Under the pieces are notes generated by a model. It was given only the letters and a program-made list of their open reading frames with translations. It had not been told where the DNA came from and searched no databases. Below, one piece after another: positions 9,188 to 18,995 of a DNA stretch of 36,880 bases (position 1 is the stretch's first letter; each line of letters opens with the position of its first letter). The position numbers were made by a program, and so were the translations under genes. Source of the stretch: Akkermansiaceae bacterium (GTDB lineage Bacteria > Verrucomicrobiota > Verrucomicrobiia > Verrucomicrobiales > Akkermansiaceae); NCBI GenBank assembly GCA_012032235.1, contig JAAURL010000003.1, forward strand, positions 1 through 36,880, written 5' to 3'.

Positions 9188-9197
9188 TCACTTTACC
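9170..9197 (+). repeat. Heptad array 4: CTGATCA-CCGCTCA-CTGATCA-CTTTACC
   Basis: Four period-7 units ending 9 nt before nuoN ATG (9207); overlaps stop codon of the 8912..9187 ORF. Confidence 0.7.
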
Positions 9198-9206
9198 CTT
9201 TCCAAA

Positions 9207-10675
9207 ATGCCAGCCTATTATCTCGAAGCTCTCACCGTCGCTCTCGGCATTGTCCTGCTGATGGCCGAAACATTTAGCTCCTGTAAAAGCAAATCATGGT
9301 TGGGTCTATCTGCTGTCGTGGGGCTGATCGTCATTCTCGGGCTCAGCTTCATCGCCATCGGCCCAGAATCGAAGCCAGATGCTCCTTGGGCGAAGTGGCC
9401 GCTTTGGAATTTCTATCAGTTCGATAACATCTCCCGATTCTACAAAATCTTTGCTCTCGTCTGCACCATTTTTGTGCTCCTTCTCGCTATCGACTACCGG
9501 AAAATTCTCTCCCGCTTCACGGAAACTCCGGATTCCGAGGCTGGAACGGGAGAATTCTACACGCTCCCGATTTTCGCCTGTGCAGGGATGATGTGGCTCG
9601 CTTCCGCTAGGGATTTGGCCGGTGCATTCGTGGCGCTCGAACTCGTCACCGTCACTTTCTATATTCTTGTCGCCTACATGCGGCGGAATGTCGGCTCTCT
9701 AGAAGCTGGGGTAAAATATCTCATTCTCGGCGCTCTCAGCACTGGCTTCCTCGTTTATGGAATCGCTTGGGTCTACGGCACGACTGGCACGATGAATCTC
9801 GATTTAATTCCTTCCAAGATCTCACAACTGCAGTCCACAACGCCTTTGCTTTTCGGAGTCGCTCTCGTGATGGTCGGCCTTGCTTTCAAGATCGGTGCCG
9901 TCCCGATGCAAGTTTGGATTCCCGATGTCTATCAGGGTGCCCCTACTCCCACGACGGCGTTTCTCTCCGTCGGCTCAAAAGCAGCTGGTTTCATTCTCAC
10001 GATTCGTTTTCTCGAGCATTTCTCTCTAGTGAAATCACCCGCGGCCCGGTCATCACCTTGCTGCTCATCATCGCTTGCGCCACACTCCTTTTCGGAAATC
10101 TCGCCGCGATCCCACAAACGAATTTCAAACGCCTCCTTGCTTACTCTTCGATCGCCCATGCTGGATTTATCATCCTAGCACTCGCCGCATGGAGCACTGA
10201 AACGAAAAGCTCTCTCAGTTCCACGCAGGTTGTTTCCTTTTACCTCGGGACCTACTTGCTCATGACTCTCGGCGTATTTTTCATCGTTTCCCAAGTCCGC
10301 ATCCAGCGCGATGGAGAAAGCATCGTCGATTTTAACGGCCTCGGAAAAACCAACCCATTGCTCGCTGTTTCACTCACGATTCTACTCGCGGCACTGGCAG
10401 GCGTTCCTCTGACCGCAGGCTTTCTCGGGAAATTTTTCGTTTTCTCCTTAGCGGTAAAGGCATCGCTTTGGTGGGGAGTGGCCATCGGCTTCGTCGCCGC
10501 AGCTGCCGGATTCTATTATTATTTCAAAGTCATCCGTTCCATGTGGTGGTCGCCGCCGACCGATCATCCGACCATCGTCCTGCCACCGATCAGTAAAATT
10601 TGCATCGCTGCGCTGACCTTCGCGGTCGTCATCATCGGTTTCTGGCCACAGCCAATTCTCTCGCTACTTCGCTGA
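9207..10675 (+). CDS. nuoN: NADH-quinone oxidoreductase subunit N, with apparent 1-nt deletion at T-run 10019-10021
   Basis: ORFs 9207..10178 and 9767..10675 are two halves of NuoN: '...FKIGAVPMQVWIPDVYQGAPTPTTAFLSVGSKAAGFILTIRFLEHF | LSSEITRGPVITLLLIIACATLLFGNLAAIPQTNFKRLLAYSSIAHAG...'. One extra T joins them. Confidence 0.93.
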
Positions 10676-10761
10676 ACTGATTTCCCAGAAATGTGCCGAG
10701 TTTCGGCTTGCAAGTGAAATCTTCGCGCCCTACAAGCGGGCCGCACAGCTTCTGACGAAAG

Positions 10762-10791
10762 AAAGGAGTGGGTCTTAAAACCCACTCTTTT
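10762..10791 (+). terminator. Rho-independent terminator-like hairpin after nuoN
   Basis: gaGTGGGT-cttaaa-ACCCACtc followed by TTTT: 8-bp GC-rich stem 10766-10773/10780-10787, extended by A/T pairs. Confidence 0.8.
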
Positions 10792-10837
10792 GCGTATCTA
10801 GGTATCAGCAGCACCGCCTCGTAGAACATTTTCAGCC

Positions 10838-12118
10838 ATGACAAACGACATCGTCGCCCTCATTGATTATTACGAAAAAGAAAAAAGCATCGACCGTAAT
10901 AAGGTCGTAGCTGCGTTGGAATTCGCCTTCATTTCTGCCTATCGTAAAATGGTTCCAGGTGCTGAAGCGATCGAAACACTCCGCGCTGACATCAACATGA
11001 AAAAAGGCGAAACTAAGATTTTCGCCGCTTTGACCGTCGTCGCAGATGACGAATACACCGACAAATTCAACCAAGTCCCACTTTCCACTGCGGTAAAAAA
11101 ATCCGCTGCCGCACAGCTAGGCGACATCCAGGAATTCAACGTCACGCCAAAAGATTTCGGCCGTATTGCCGTCCAGACCGCGAAGCAAACGATGATGCAG
11201 CGCCTCCGCCAGGCGGAAAAAGAAATGATCTATGAAGAGTTTAAGGACCGCGCTGGTGATGTGGTCTCTGGCACCGTCCGCCGCTTTGAGCGCAACGACG
11301 TCATGATCGACCTCGGAAAATTCGAAGGCATCATGCCAAATCGTGAACGAGTCCAAGGAGAAGACTACAACATCGGTGACCGTATCCGTGCTTACGTCTT
11401 AGCCGTTGAAAATGAAGGTCGCGGACCGGAAATCATCCTTTCACGCAGTCACCCAAATTTCGTCCGCCGTCTTTTCGAGGCGGAGGTCAACGAAATCTCC
11501 GACCGCACCGTCGAAATCCGTGGCATCGCTCGTGAAGCCGGATTCCGAACAAAAGTCGCCGTTTGGAGCGCTGATCCGAAAGTTGATCCCGTCGGTGCTT
11601 GCGTTGGAATGCGTGGTGCCCGCGTGAAAAACATCGTCCGTGAACTGAACAACGAAAAAGTCGATATTATCCGTTGGAGCGAAGATCCAAGTGAATTTGT
11701 CCGCGAGGCTCTCAAGCCAGCAGAACTCCGCTCCATCAAGGTCGATGAAAACGCCAAAATCGTTCATGTCACTGTCGATGAAGTCGACCTTAGCAAAGCG
11801 ATTGGTCGCAAAGGTCAGAACGCCCGCCTTTCCTCCCGCCTCATGGGCTGGGATGTCCAAGTCCGCCGCGATGAGTCGAAGGAAGAGCAATTTAAAGAAA
11901 AAATCGGTGGTGCAGCCCACACACTGGGCGAACAACTCGGCATCACCGACGAACTCGCTGGCAAGCTCACGCTCGCAGGTGGCTTCAACCCCGAGATGGT
12001 TGTCGATATGCCAGCTGACTACATTGCCGCGGCGTTGGAAATCAGTGAAGAAGCCGCTGAGGCGATCCTTGTTCGCGCTCACGGCATCGTGACTGGCTCC
12101 GCAGCGCCGAACGCTTAA
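10838..12118 (+). CDS. nusA: Transcription termination/antitermination factor NusA
   Basis: 426 aa with S1 and KH motifs: 'GTVRRFERNDVMIDLGKFEGIMPNRERV', 'DPVGACVGMRGARVKNIVRELNNEKVDIIRW', 'KAIGRKGQNARLSSRL'. Confidence 0.95.
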   Translation: MTNDIVALIDYYEKEKSIDRNKVVAALEFAFISAYRKMVPGAEAIETLRADINMKKGETKIFAALTVVADDEYTDKFNQVPLSTAVKKSAAAQLGDIQEFNVTPKDFGRIAVQTAKQTMMQRLRQAEKEMIYEEFKDRAGDVVSGTVRRFERNDVMIDLGKFEGIMPNRERVQGEDYNIGDRIRAYVLAVENEGRGPEIILSRSHPNFVRRLFEAEVNEISDRTVEIRGIAREAGFRTKVAVWSADPKVDPVGACVGMRGARVKNIVRELNNEKVDIIRWSEDPSEFVREALKPAELRSIKVDENAKIVHVTVDEVDLSKAIGRKGQNARLSSRLMGWDVQVRRDESKEEQFKEKIGGAAHTLGEQLGITDELAGKLTLAGGFNPEMVVDMPADYIAAALEISEEAAEAILVRAHGIVTGSAAPNA

Positions 12119-12172
12119 TCTCCCATTTTTAGAATCGCCTCACCTTCTCACGAACTCTATAAACCGTCCGAA

Positions 12173-14302
12173 TGCCCGAAAAAAAGACAGCGCGCCTAAA
12201 AAAGAAAAGGTTCTCGATTTACTCGAGACACCCGTGAAAACTTCGCGCCGCGAACGACAGCGTAAGGAGGCCGAAGTTGTTCCGGCTGGACCCAGCGCCT
12301 TGGAAAAGAAAAAAGCCGCAGCTCTGGATCTGTTTGCGGAAGAGAAGAAACCCAAAGTCAAAAAAACCACCCGCACCGCGAAATCTGTCCTAGGAACTAT
12401 TTCCAAAAAGCTCGATAAGCAAGATCCCGCAGTCGTCGTCACGACTACCCCGTTACCGCCCCCAGAAGTCGTTGCTCCAGTGGGGGCTACAAAGAGCCCA
12501 CGACCGATTCTGTTCCCGACGATCCAAAACTGATCGTCATCAAGCCGCCCATTTTAGTGCCTGATCTGGCTCCCGCCTTGGACTCAAGCCATTTAACATC
12601 ATGGCGGATCTGATCAAGATCGGGGTCTTTCCTGCTCCTAATCAACCGTTAGAGCCAGAAATTGCCGCAAAGATTTGTGAGATTCACGGCTTCATTTTTG
12701 AGCGTGAAAAACGCGATAAAGACAAAGGCGTCCACAAAGAAGTCGAAGTGATCGTCGAGCCGCAAGCACCAGCTGCGGAGCCAGAAGATTTGCTCAAAAC
12801 CCGCCCACCGATCATCACGATCATGGGCCACGTTGACCACGGTAAAACCTCACTTTTAGATTATTTCCGCAAAACGAAAATCACTGCTGGCGAAGCAGGC
12901 GGTATCACTCAACACATCGGAGCCTACCAGGTCATTCACCACGGCCAGGAGCTCACTTTCTTGGACACCCCAGGTCACGCGATTTTCTCTGACATGCGGG
13001 CTCGTGGCGCAGACATCACCGACATCGTTGTTTTGGTCGTCGCGGCAAACGACGGCATTATGCCGCAAACGTTAGAAGCGATCAAACACTCGAAAAAAGC
13101 GAACAAAACCATCATCGTCGCCATCAACAAATGCGATCTGCCGACATCGAACGTAGAACGTGTGAAGAGTCAGCTGGCAGAAAACGGTCTTCAAACGACG
13201 GATTACGGTGGAGACACAGAGTTTGCCGAAGTTTCCGCTCTCACCGGGATGGGAATGGATGATCTGTTGGACTTGATGATTCTTCAGTCCGAAGTTCTCG
13301 AGCTGAAAGCCAACCCGAAAGGAATCGCCCGCGCCGCTGTCATCGAGGCCCGAGTTGTTGCAGGTCGCGGCACGACAGCCACTGTCATTATCGAGTCAGG
13401 AACCCTCAAAGTCGGCACTCCCTTCATCTGCGGCCCTTACGCAGGAAAGGTGCGCTCGCTCATCAATGATCGTGGCGTCGCTGTGAAATCTGCCCATCCG
13501 GGAATGCCAGTCGAAGTTATCGGCTTCGAAGAGCTACCCAATGTCGGCGACCACATTACAGAGATGAAGACCGAGCGCGAAGCCAAAGCCCTCGCCTCTG
13601 AGCGCCAAGAAGCACAGCGTCTCGCGCGCCTCAAACCGCAGCATCGTAACCGGATGCAGGATCTCTATTCCATGGTTCGCGACGGCGGCGGGAAGGCCCA
13701 GCTCAAGCTCATCCTCAAATGCGACGTCCAAGGTTCTGTAGAAGCGATCAAGAAAGCAGTCCTCGCCATCGAATCAGAAAAAGTCGATTGCTCCTTCATC
13801 ACAGCAGCTGCTGGACCCATTACAGAATCAGACGTTTCCTACGCTTCATCCACTGACGCGATCATCCTTGGCTTCAACGTCAAGGTGGAGGCGAAAGCGG
13901 TAAAATCTGCCAAAGCAGCCGGAGCAGAAGTGAAACTCTATTCGGTAGTCTATGAGCTCATCGACCAAGTCCGTGAAGCGATGCTAGGCTTGCTGGAGCC
14001 ACTCACCCGCGAAACAGTCATCGGTCACGCAGAAGTTCGCCAAATCTTCAAACTCAATCGTGGCCGCGTCGCTGGCTCATTCGTCACCGATGGTCGCGTC
14101 CATCGCAAGGCCCATGCCCGCGTCATCCGTGGTGGCATCCCGGTATTCGACGTCGCATGTCCACGCTCCGCCGCTTCAAAGACGAAGTCGAAGAAGTCCG
14201 CACCAATTTCGAATGCGGTATCCGCCTAGGCGAATTCAACGAATACCAAGAAGGTGATATCATCGAGTGTTACAAACTCGAAAAATACGCGCAAACTCTT
14301 TA
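12173..14302 (+). CDS. infB: Translation initiation factor IF-2, with four apparent single-nt deletions
   Basis: [40 protein letters not shown]-terminal MPEKK...[26 protein letters not shown] and C-terminal [48 protein letters not shown] are in other frames than ORF 12601..14229. Confidence 0.93.
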
Positions 14303-14312
14303 AAGAGTTTGC
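14291..14312. repeat. 22-bp perfect palindrome overlapping the infB stop codon
   Basis: GCAAACTCTTTAAAGAGTTTGC is its own reverse complement. Confidence 0.9.
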
Positions 14313-14336
14313 TAGTTTTCAGTGTTCAGTTTTCAG
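14311..14336 (-). repeat. Inverted copy of the heptad array (left arm of perfect 26-bp inverted repeat)
   Basis: GCTAGTTTTCAGTGTTCAGTTTTCAG is the exact reverse complement of 14358-14383; spacer 21 nt. Confidence 0.95.
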
Positions 14337-14357
14337 GCTACTGAAAACAGCTCTTCA

Positions 14358-14385
14358 CTGAAAACTGAACACTGAAAACTAGCCA
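14358..14385 (+). repeat. Heptad array 5: CTGAAAA-CTGAACA-CTGAAAA-CTAGCCA
   Basis: Four period-7 units ending 9 nt before rbfA ATG (14395). Confidence 0.9.
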
Positions 14386-14394
14386 CTTATTTCT

Positions 14395-14751
14395 ATGTCC
14401 CGCCGTCTTGATCGAGTCAACGAGCTCCTCCGCCGCGAAATCGGAACTATCATTCAAAAAGACTATGAGTGGAACAACCGACTTGTAACGGTGAGCGATG
14501 TCGAAGTCACACAGGATTTAAAAGAAGGAAAGGTCTGGATCAGCGTGCTGGGTGGCGAGGCAAATTCGGTGATCGTCAAACTGAACAAAGAACACGGCTC
14601 GATCCAATCGAAAGTCATGAAGCGAGTGGTTTTAAAAACCACTCCTATCTTGCGATTCCATCACGACGCATCCGCTGTTCGTGGCGTCGAAATTGTGAAT
14701 CTCCTCGAAGAAGTCGATAAGCTACCAAAGGCGCCTGTCGAAGATTCTTGA
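14395..14751 (+). CDS. rbfA: 30S ribosome-binding factor RbfA
   Basis: MSRRLDRVNELLRREIGTIIQKDY...VTVSDVEVTQDLKEGKVWISVLG...; position after infB. Confidence 0.93.
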   Translation: MSRRLDRVNELLRREIGTIIQKDYEWNNRLVTVSDVEVTQDLKEGKVWISVLGGEANSVIVKLNKEHGSIQSKVMKRVVLKTTPILRFHHDASAVRGVEIVNLLEEVDKLPKAPVEDS

Positions 14752-14858
14752 GGACTGACTCGGGTCGAAGAGCTTTGGCGCGATCTGTCAACACCCTGAA
14801 ATGCCAGGGGAAAGTCAATTTGTTGAAGATTTCTTAAATACCTGAATCGTCACGATTT

Positions 14859-15788
14859 TTGAGTCATTCGATTCTGTTATTTCGTCCCCGAGATTTCCTT
14901 CTGGAAATCCCCATGATGTTGGTGGAAAATGATATGATGGAATTCCACCAATCCAACGCGGAAATTTTTATTCCAGATGGCAAGCCAGAATCGTTAGCTC
15001 TGCGGCGAGTAACCCATTTGGGAATTGGTGCTCATCAGGATGATTTGGAGTTTATGGCTTACGCTGGGATTTTGGCCTGTATTGCACGGGAGGATCAATG
15101 GTTCGGTGGAGTGACTTGCACCAATGGATCGGGCAGTCCGCGGAGCGGTGTCTACGCAGGATATTCTGATGAGCAACTCATGGAAATCCGGCGGCGGGAG
15201 CAAAATGCAGCTGCGGTGATTGGCCGCTATGGTGTGATGATTCAGCTAGATTATCCCAGTAGCGTGGTCAAAGATCCGACAGATCAATCGTTAGGAAATG
15301 ATTTACTCCAAATTCTAACAGCGACGCAACCTGAAGTGGTCTATACTCACAATCCAGCGGATAAGCACGATACGCATCTAGCGGTCATGATGGCAGCGAT
15401 TGCGGCAATACGAAAACTCCCTCCTGCACAGCGGCCACAAAAAGTCATCGGCTGTGAAGTGTGGCGAGATTTGGATTGGTTGTTAGATGAGGATAAAGTG
15501 GTGATGGATGTGAGCGGTCGGAATCATCTGGCTGCTGCATTGAATGAAGTTTTCGATTCCCAAATTTCCGGCGGGAAACGCTATGATCTCGCCATTGCTG
15601 GCCGCCGCTCAGCCAATGCGACATTGATGGAATCCCACGCCAGAGACTCTGCGGATCAGGTGATTTTTGGAATGAATCTAACGCTTTTAATCTCGGATGA
15701 GTCGTTAGATATTGTGGAATATGTTTGTGAGTTTATTGAGAAATTTCATGCGGATGTTCGCCAGAAACTTGGTGCTCTTCGCCGTTGA
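14859..15788 (+). CDS. PIG-L family deacetylase
   Basis: LmbE/PIG-L motif 'GIGAHQDDLEFMAYAGILA' and 'VVYTHNPADKHDTHLAV'. True start may be downstream (14913 or 14934 region). Confidence 0.85.
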   Translation: MSHSILLFRPRDFLLEIPMMLVENDMMEFHQSNAEIFIPDGKPESLALRRVTHLGIGAHQDDLEFMAYAGILACIAREDQWFGGVTCTNGSGSPRSGVYAGYSDEQLMEIRRREQNAAAVIGRYGVMIQLDYPSSVVKDPTDQSLGNDLLQILTATQPEVVYTHNPADKHDTHLAVMMAAIAAIRKLPPAQRPQKVIGCEVWRDLDWLLDEDKVVMDVSGRNHLAAALNEVFDSQISGGKRYDLAIAGRRSANATLMESHARDSADQVIFGMNLTLLISDESLDIVEYVCEFIEKFHADVRQKLGALRR

Positions 15789-15817
15789 TCATTCTCCTCA
15801 GGGGTAGAAAGTAAAAC

Positions 15818-16828
15818 TCAAGTTCCCGGGAGATGGAGCTTTTCTAGCTCCAAATCGATGATCCGCTCGCACTGCTCGATCTGTAACTGTCTGCGGGTGC
15901 GGGCTTCTGTGGCCAGCTGTTCCAGTGTGTCGATATCGTAGAGATAGACTTCTTCGATTTCTCCTACGCTGGGATCGATGTCGCGCGGCACGGCGATATC
16001 GATGAAGAAAAGTGGGCGGTATTTTCGGGCACGGCGGACTTGTTCGACATGCTCTCGTTGCACGATGGCGTGTGGTGCGCCAGTCGATGAAATGACGACA
16101 TCCACCTGAGTTAGCACGCTTTGCCAATCATCGAAACGCACCGCTTTCCCGTTCATTTCTGCGGCTAGTTCTTGGGCACGATCGAACGAGCGATTGCTGA
16201 CAAAAATCGAACGAGCTCCACGAGAAACGAGACTCTGTGCAGTGATGCGGCTCATTTCTCCGGCTCCTAAAATCATCACCTCGCTGTCTTTGAGATGGCC
16301 AAAAATTTTCTCGGCTAAATCGACGGCAACATTACCGACAGAGGTGGAGCCTTCCTGTATCGATGTCTCGGTGCGGACTTTTTTCCCGACTCCGAAGGCG
16401 CGTTGGAAAAGTTTATTGAGCACGGTGCCAGTCGCTCCGGCCTCTAAGGCGGAGGAATACGCCTGTTTGACTTGGCCGAAAATCTCTGTTTCGCCGAGCA
16501 TCATCGAGTCCAATCCACTCACCACGCGGCACAGGTGGCGCGCTGCTTCGGACTTTGTTTTTCGGTAGAAGTGCTTCGTCGCGCTGGAATCTAAGTGATT
16601 TTTTTCCGCGATCCCTTTTTCAACCCGAACAAATGCCTCCTCTGCATTTTCAGCCGCTAGATAGAACTCGGTGCGATTGCAGGTGGAAATGACCACGCCT
16701 TCCGCGGCATCGGCCAGTTCGCGGAGATGGGTCGATGCTTCACCTAGCTGCGGCGCACCAACGGCAAATCGCTCCCGGACTTCCACGGGAGCAGTGCGAT
16801 GATTCAGACCTAGGCAGAGGAGTTCCAT
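15818..16828 (-). CDS. hemA: Glutamyl-tRNA reductase
   Basis: GLNHRTAPVEVRERF, STCNRTEFY, GLDSMMLGETEIFGQVKQAY, ILGAGEMSRITAQSL, FFIDIAVPRDIDP. Confidence 0.95.
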   Translation of the reverse strand: MELLCLGLNHRTAPVEVRERFAVGAPQLGEASTHLRELADAAEGVVISTCNRTEFYLAAENAEEAFVRVEKGIAEKNHLDSSATKHFYRKTKSEAARHLCRVVSGLDSMMLGETEIFGQVKQAYSSALEAGATGTVLNKLFQRAFGVGKKVRTETSIQEGSTSVGNVAVDLAEKIFGHLKDSEVMILGAGEMSRITAQSLVSRGARSIFVSNRSFDRAQELAAEMNGKAVRFDDWQSVLTQVDVVISSTGAPHAIVQREHVEQVRRARKYRPLFFIDIAVPRDIDPSVGEIEEVYLYDIDTLEQLATEARTRRQLQIEQCERIIDLELEKLHLPGT

Positions 16829-17600
16829 TAGACAAAAGCGAAAACGAGCAGTGATAGTAGGAACAAAATGACAGTGAGTTGTGACTGTTGGCGTCCGGTC
16901 ATTCCGCGAATTTTTTCACACCGAGCAGCGCGAGATAAGCGAGCCATACCACCACAGCGGCGATGAAATGTCCCCATGCCGAAGTCGTCCGCGGCATCAG
17001 GAAACCTGCGACGATGCCAACCGTCAGCAAACCAACGCCCAGCCACAGCAAGCGCTCCATGGAAACGAGTAATTCGCGCACCGGTGGTAAATTCCGAAAC
17101 AAGCCACTCTTCAAATGCCGCTCTTTCAGCTGCCGATCCAACACCAAGAACATCACACCTGCCACGGCAGCCAAAGCCAACGCGCCGTAAGATAAAACCG
17201 ACATCGCGGAGTGTGTTTCATGCCACGGATTCGTGCCGATTTTCTCAACTGGATTGGGAGTCAAGATTCCAGGAATCAGCGCGATGGCCTGAAAAATCAC
17301 GATCACCGGTGCAGAGAAAACACCTAGCAGAGAAATCCGATAGGGCGGTCCTACGAGCAGATAAAACAAGGTCACCGACCACGCCAAATACGCTAAAATT
17401 TCCCCGGTATCCATCAGCGGACACGCCGCATTCATTTTTCCCCGGATCGAAAGGAACCCGAGCTGGCAGAGAAAAGCGCCGATCATCCAGACGACGGTCC
17501 ACGGGCTGCGCTTGCCACGATGAACCGAAATCATGCCCCAGCCTCCGCCAAAGGCGGCCAGCAAAGTAGCGACGATTAAAAACCAACGGTCCATGCCCAA
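16828..17600 (-). CDS. CcsA/HemX-like cytochrome c assembly membrane protein, with apparent frameshift at T6 16911-16916
   Basis: 'TNPWHETHSAMSVLSYGALALAAVAGVMFLVLDRQLK' and 'AWGHFIAAVVVWLAYLALLGVKK'. Adding one base joins to IRGMTGRQQSQLTVILFLLSLLVFAFV*, whose stop overlaps the hemA start (TAATG). Confidence 0.82.
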
Positions 17601-17704
17601 TCCATGCCGTCCCTAGGCGATCTGCGCAAGTGCCATTGTCACTGGGAATTAGGAGGAAGAGACTCTGCCAAACACTTCTGGGATTTCATCCATTTTAGAA
17701 ATTA

Positions 17705-17741
17705 CCTTGTATATTCAGAATTTCGATCCGAATATACAAGG
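17705..17741. promoter_or_regulatory. 12-bp perfect inverted repeat abutting the ATPase start codon (possible operator / RNA hairpin)
   Basis: CCTTGTATATTC (17705-17716) ... GAATATACAAGG (17730-17741), 13-nt spacer; followed directly by ATG 17742. Confidence 0.65.
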
Positions 17742-18877
17742 ATGATTTTAAGAGATGGCATTATCAATCAGATCAAAGTCGTTTTAGGACGCTCTCCGAT
17801 TTGCGCTTTGCTCGGCCCTCGTCAATGCGGAAAACCACCTTGGCGCGGCGAATTGCAGAGGAGCAATCCTCACATTTCTTTGATTTAGAATCTCCGCGAG
17901 ACTTACTGCGCCTCACCAATCCAGAACTCGCCTTGGAAAAGTTACAAGGGCTCGTCGTGATTGATGAAATTCAAACCATGCCGGAGTTATTTCCGGTTTT
18001 ACGGGTTTTGGCAGATCGGCCCGCGAAACCAGCGGTCTTTTTGGTGCTGGGAAGTGCATCACCAGAATTAGTTGCTCATTCAGCAGAATCCTTGGCCGGG
18101 CGAGTGGAATTCGTCGACTTACACGGATTTGACTTACGTGAAACTGGACCTGGCACTTGGGCAACACTTTGGGAGCGGGGTGGATTTCCTCGCTCGTTTC
18201 TCGCCTCAGATGCAGAGGCGAGTGTCGCATGGAGAGAAGGGTTTATCAGGACGTTTCTTGAACGAGATTTGCCTCAGCTCGGCATTCGCATTCCAGCACC
18301 CGCGATGCGGCGATTTTGGACCATGTTGGCCCATGGACACGGCCAACATTGGAATGCGTCTGAGCTGGGTAGGTCGATGGCATTAAATGATAAAGCCATA
18401 CGCTCCTATTTAGATATTTTGACACAGACTTATATGATTCGCCAGCTGCAGCCATGGTTTGAAAACTTAGGGAAACGCCAGGTCAAATCCCCTAAAATCT
18501 ACCTGCGCGACAGTGGCATTCTTCATAGTTTGTTGGGGATTGAGACTCTTGTTGGGCTTGAATCTCATCCCAAAATTGGAGCTTCTTGGGAAGGCTTCGC
18601 GCTTGAGCAGGTCTTGCGACTGAGTGGTTCAAAGGACGCTTACTTCTGGGCAACGCAAAGTGGAGCTGAGCTGGATTTGCTGATTTTTAAAAATGGTCGG
18701 CGAATCGGCTACGAGTTCAAGTATTCAGAAAATCCATCCATCACCAAATCGATGCGGATCGCCATGAGAGATTTAAAACTTCACGAGCTGAAAATTGTTT
18801 GTCCTGGGAAAGACCGCGTGGGTTTAGCCGCAGACATCGAAGTCGTTGGGATCGACCATTTGGCGAAAGCACTATGA
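17742..18877 (+). CDS. AAA ATPase with DUF4143-type C-terminus, with apparent 1-nt deletion at A4 17831-17834
   Basis: Restored Walker A 'ALLGPRQCGKTTLARRIAEEQ'; Walker B 'LVVIDEIQ'; C-terminal 'KSPKIYLRDSGILHSLLGI...WEGFALEQVL...YFWATQSGAELDLLIFKNGRRIGYEFKYSENPSITKSM'. Confidence 0.88.
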
Positions 18878-18995
18878 AAAAGCGCATTGCGCACCGATCA
18901 TAGGCACAATCTGTCCCGGCAATGATTTATCCATTTTTCGGCGTGACCAACAGGCAGGAGCGAGCCAATTTCTCGGCAACTTATTAGAGATCATC

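Noticed and set aside
11441-12082. Long antisense ORF (213 aa) opposite nusA
   Set aside because: Shadow ORF of a well-supported coding sequence on the plus strand; no recognisable domain.
12179-12185. Programmed transcriptional slippage or ribosomal frameshifting at the infB A7 run
   Set aside because: infB needs three further corrections at non-slippery sites, and many unrelated genes show the same pattern. Consensus error is simpler.
3322-14385. Heptad arrays as CRISPR or tandem-repeat minisatellites
   Set aside because: Units are 7 nt without spacers, only four per site, and fixed near start codons. No repeat-spacer structure.
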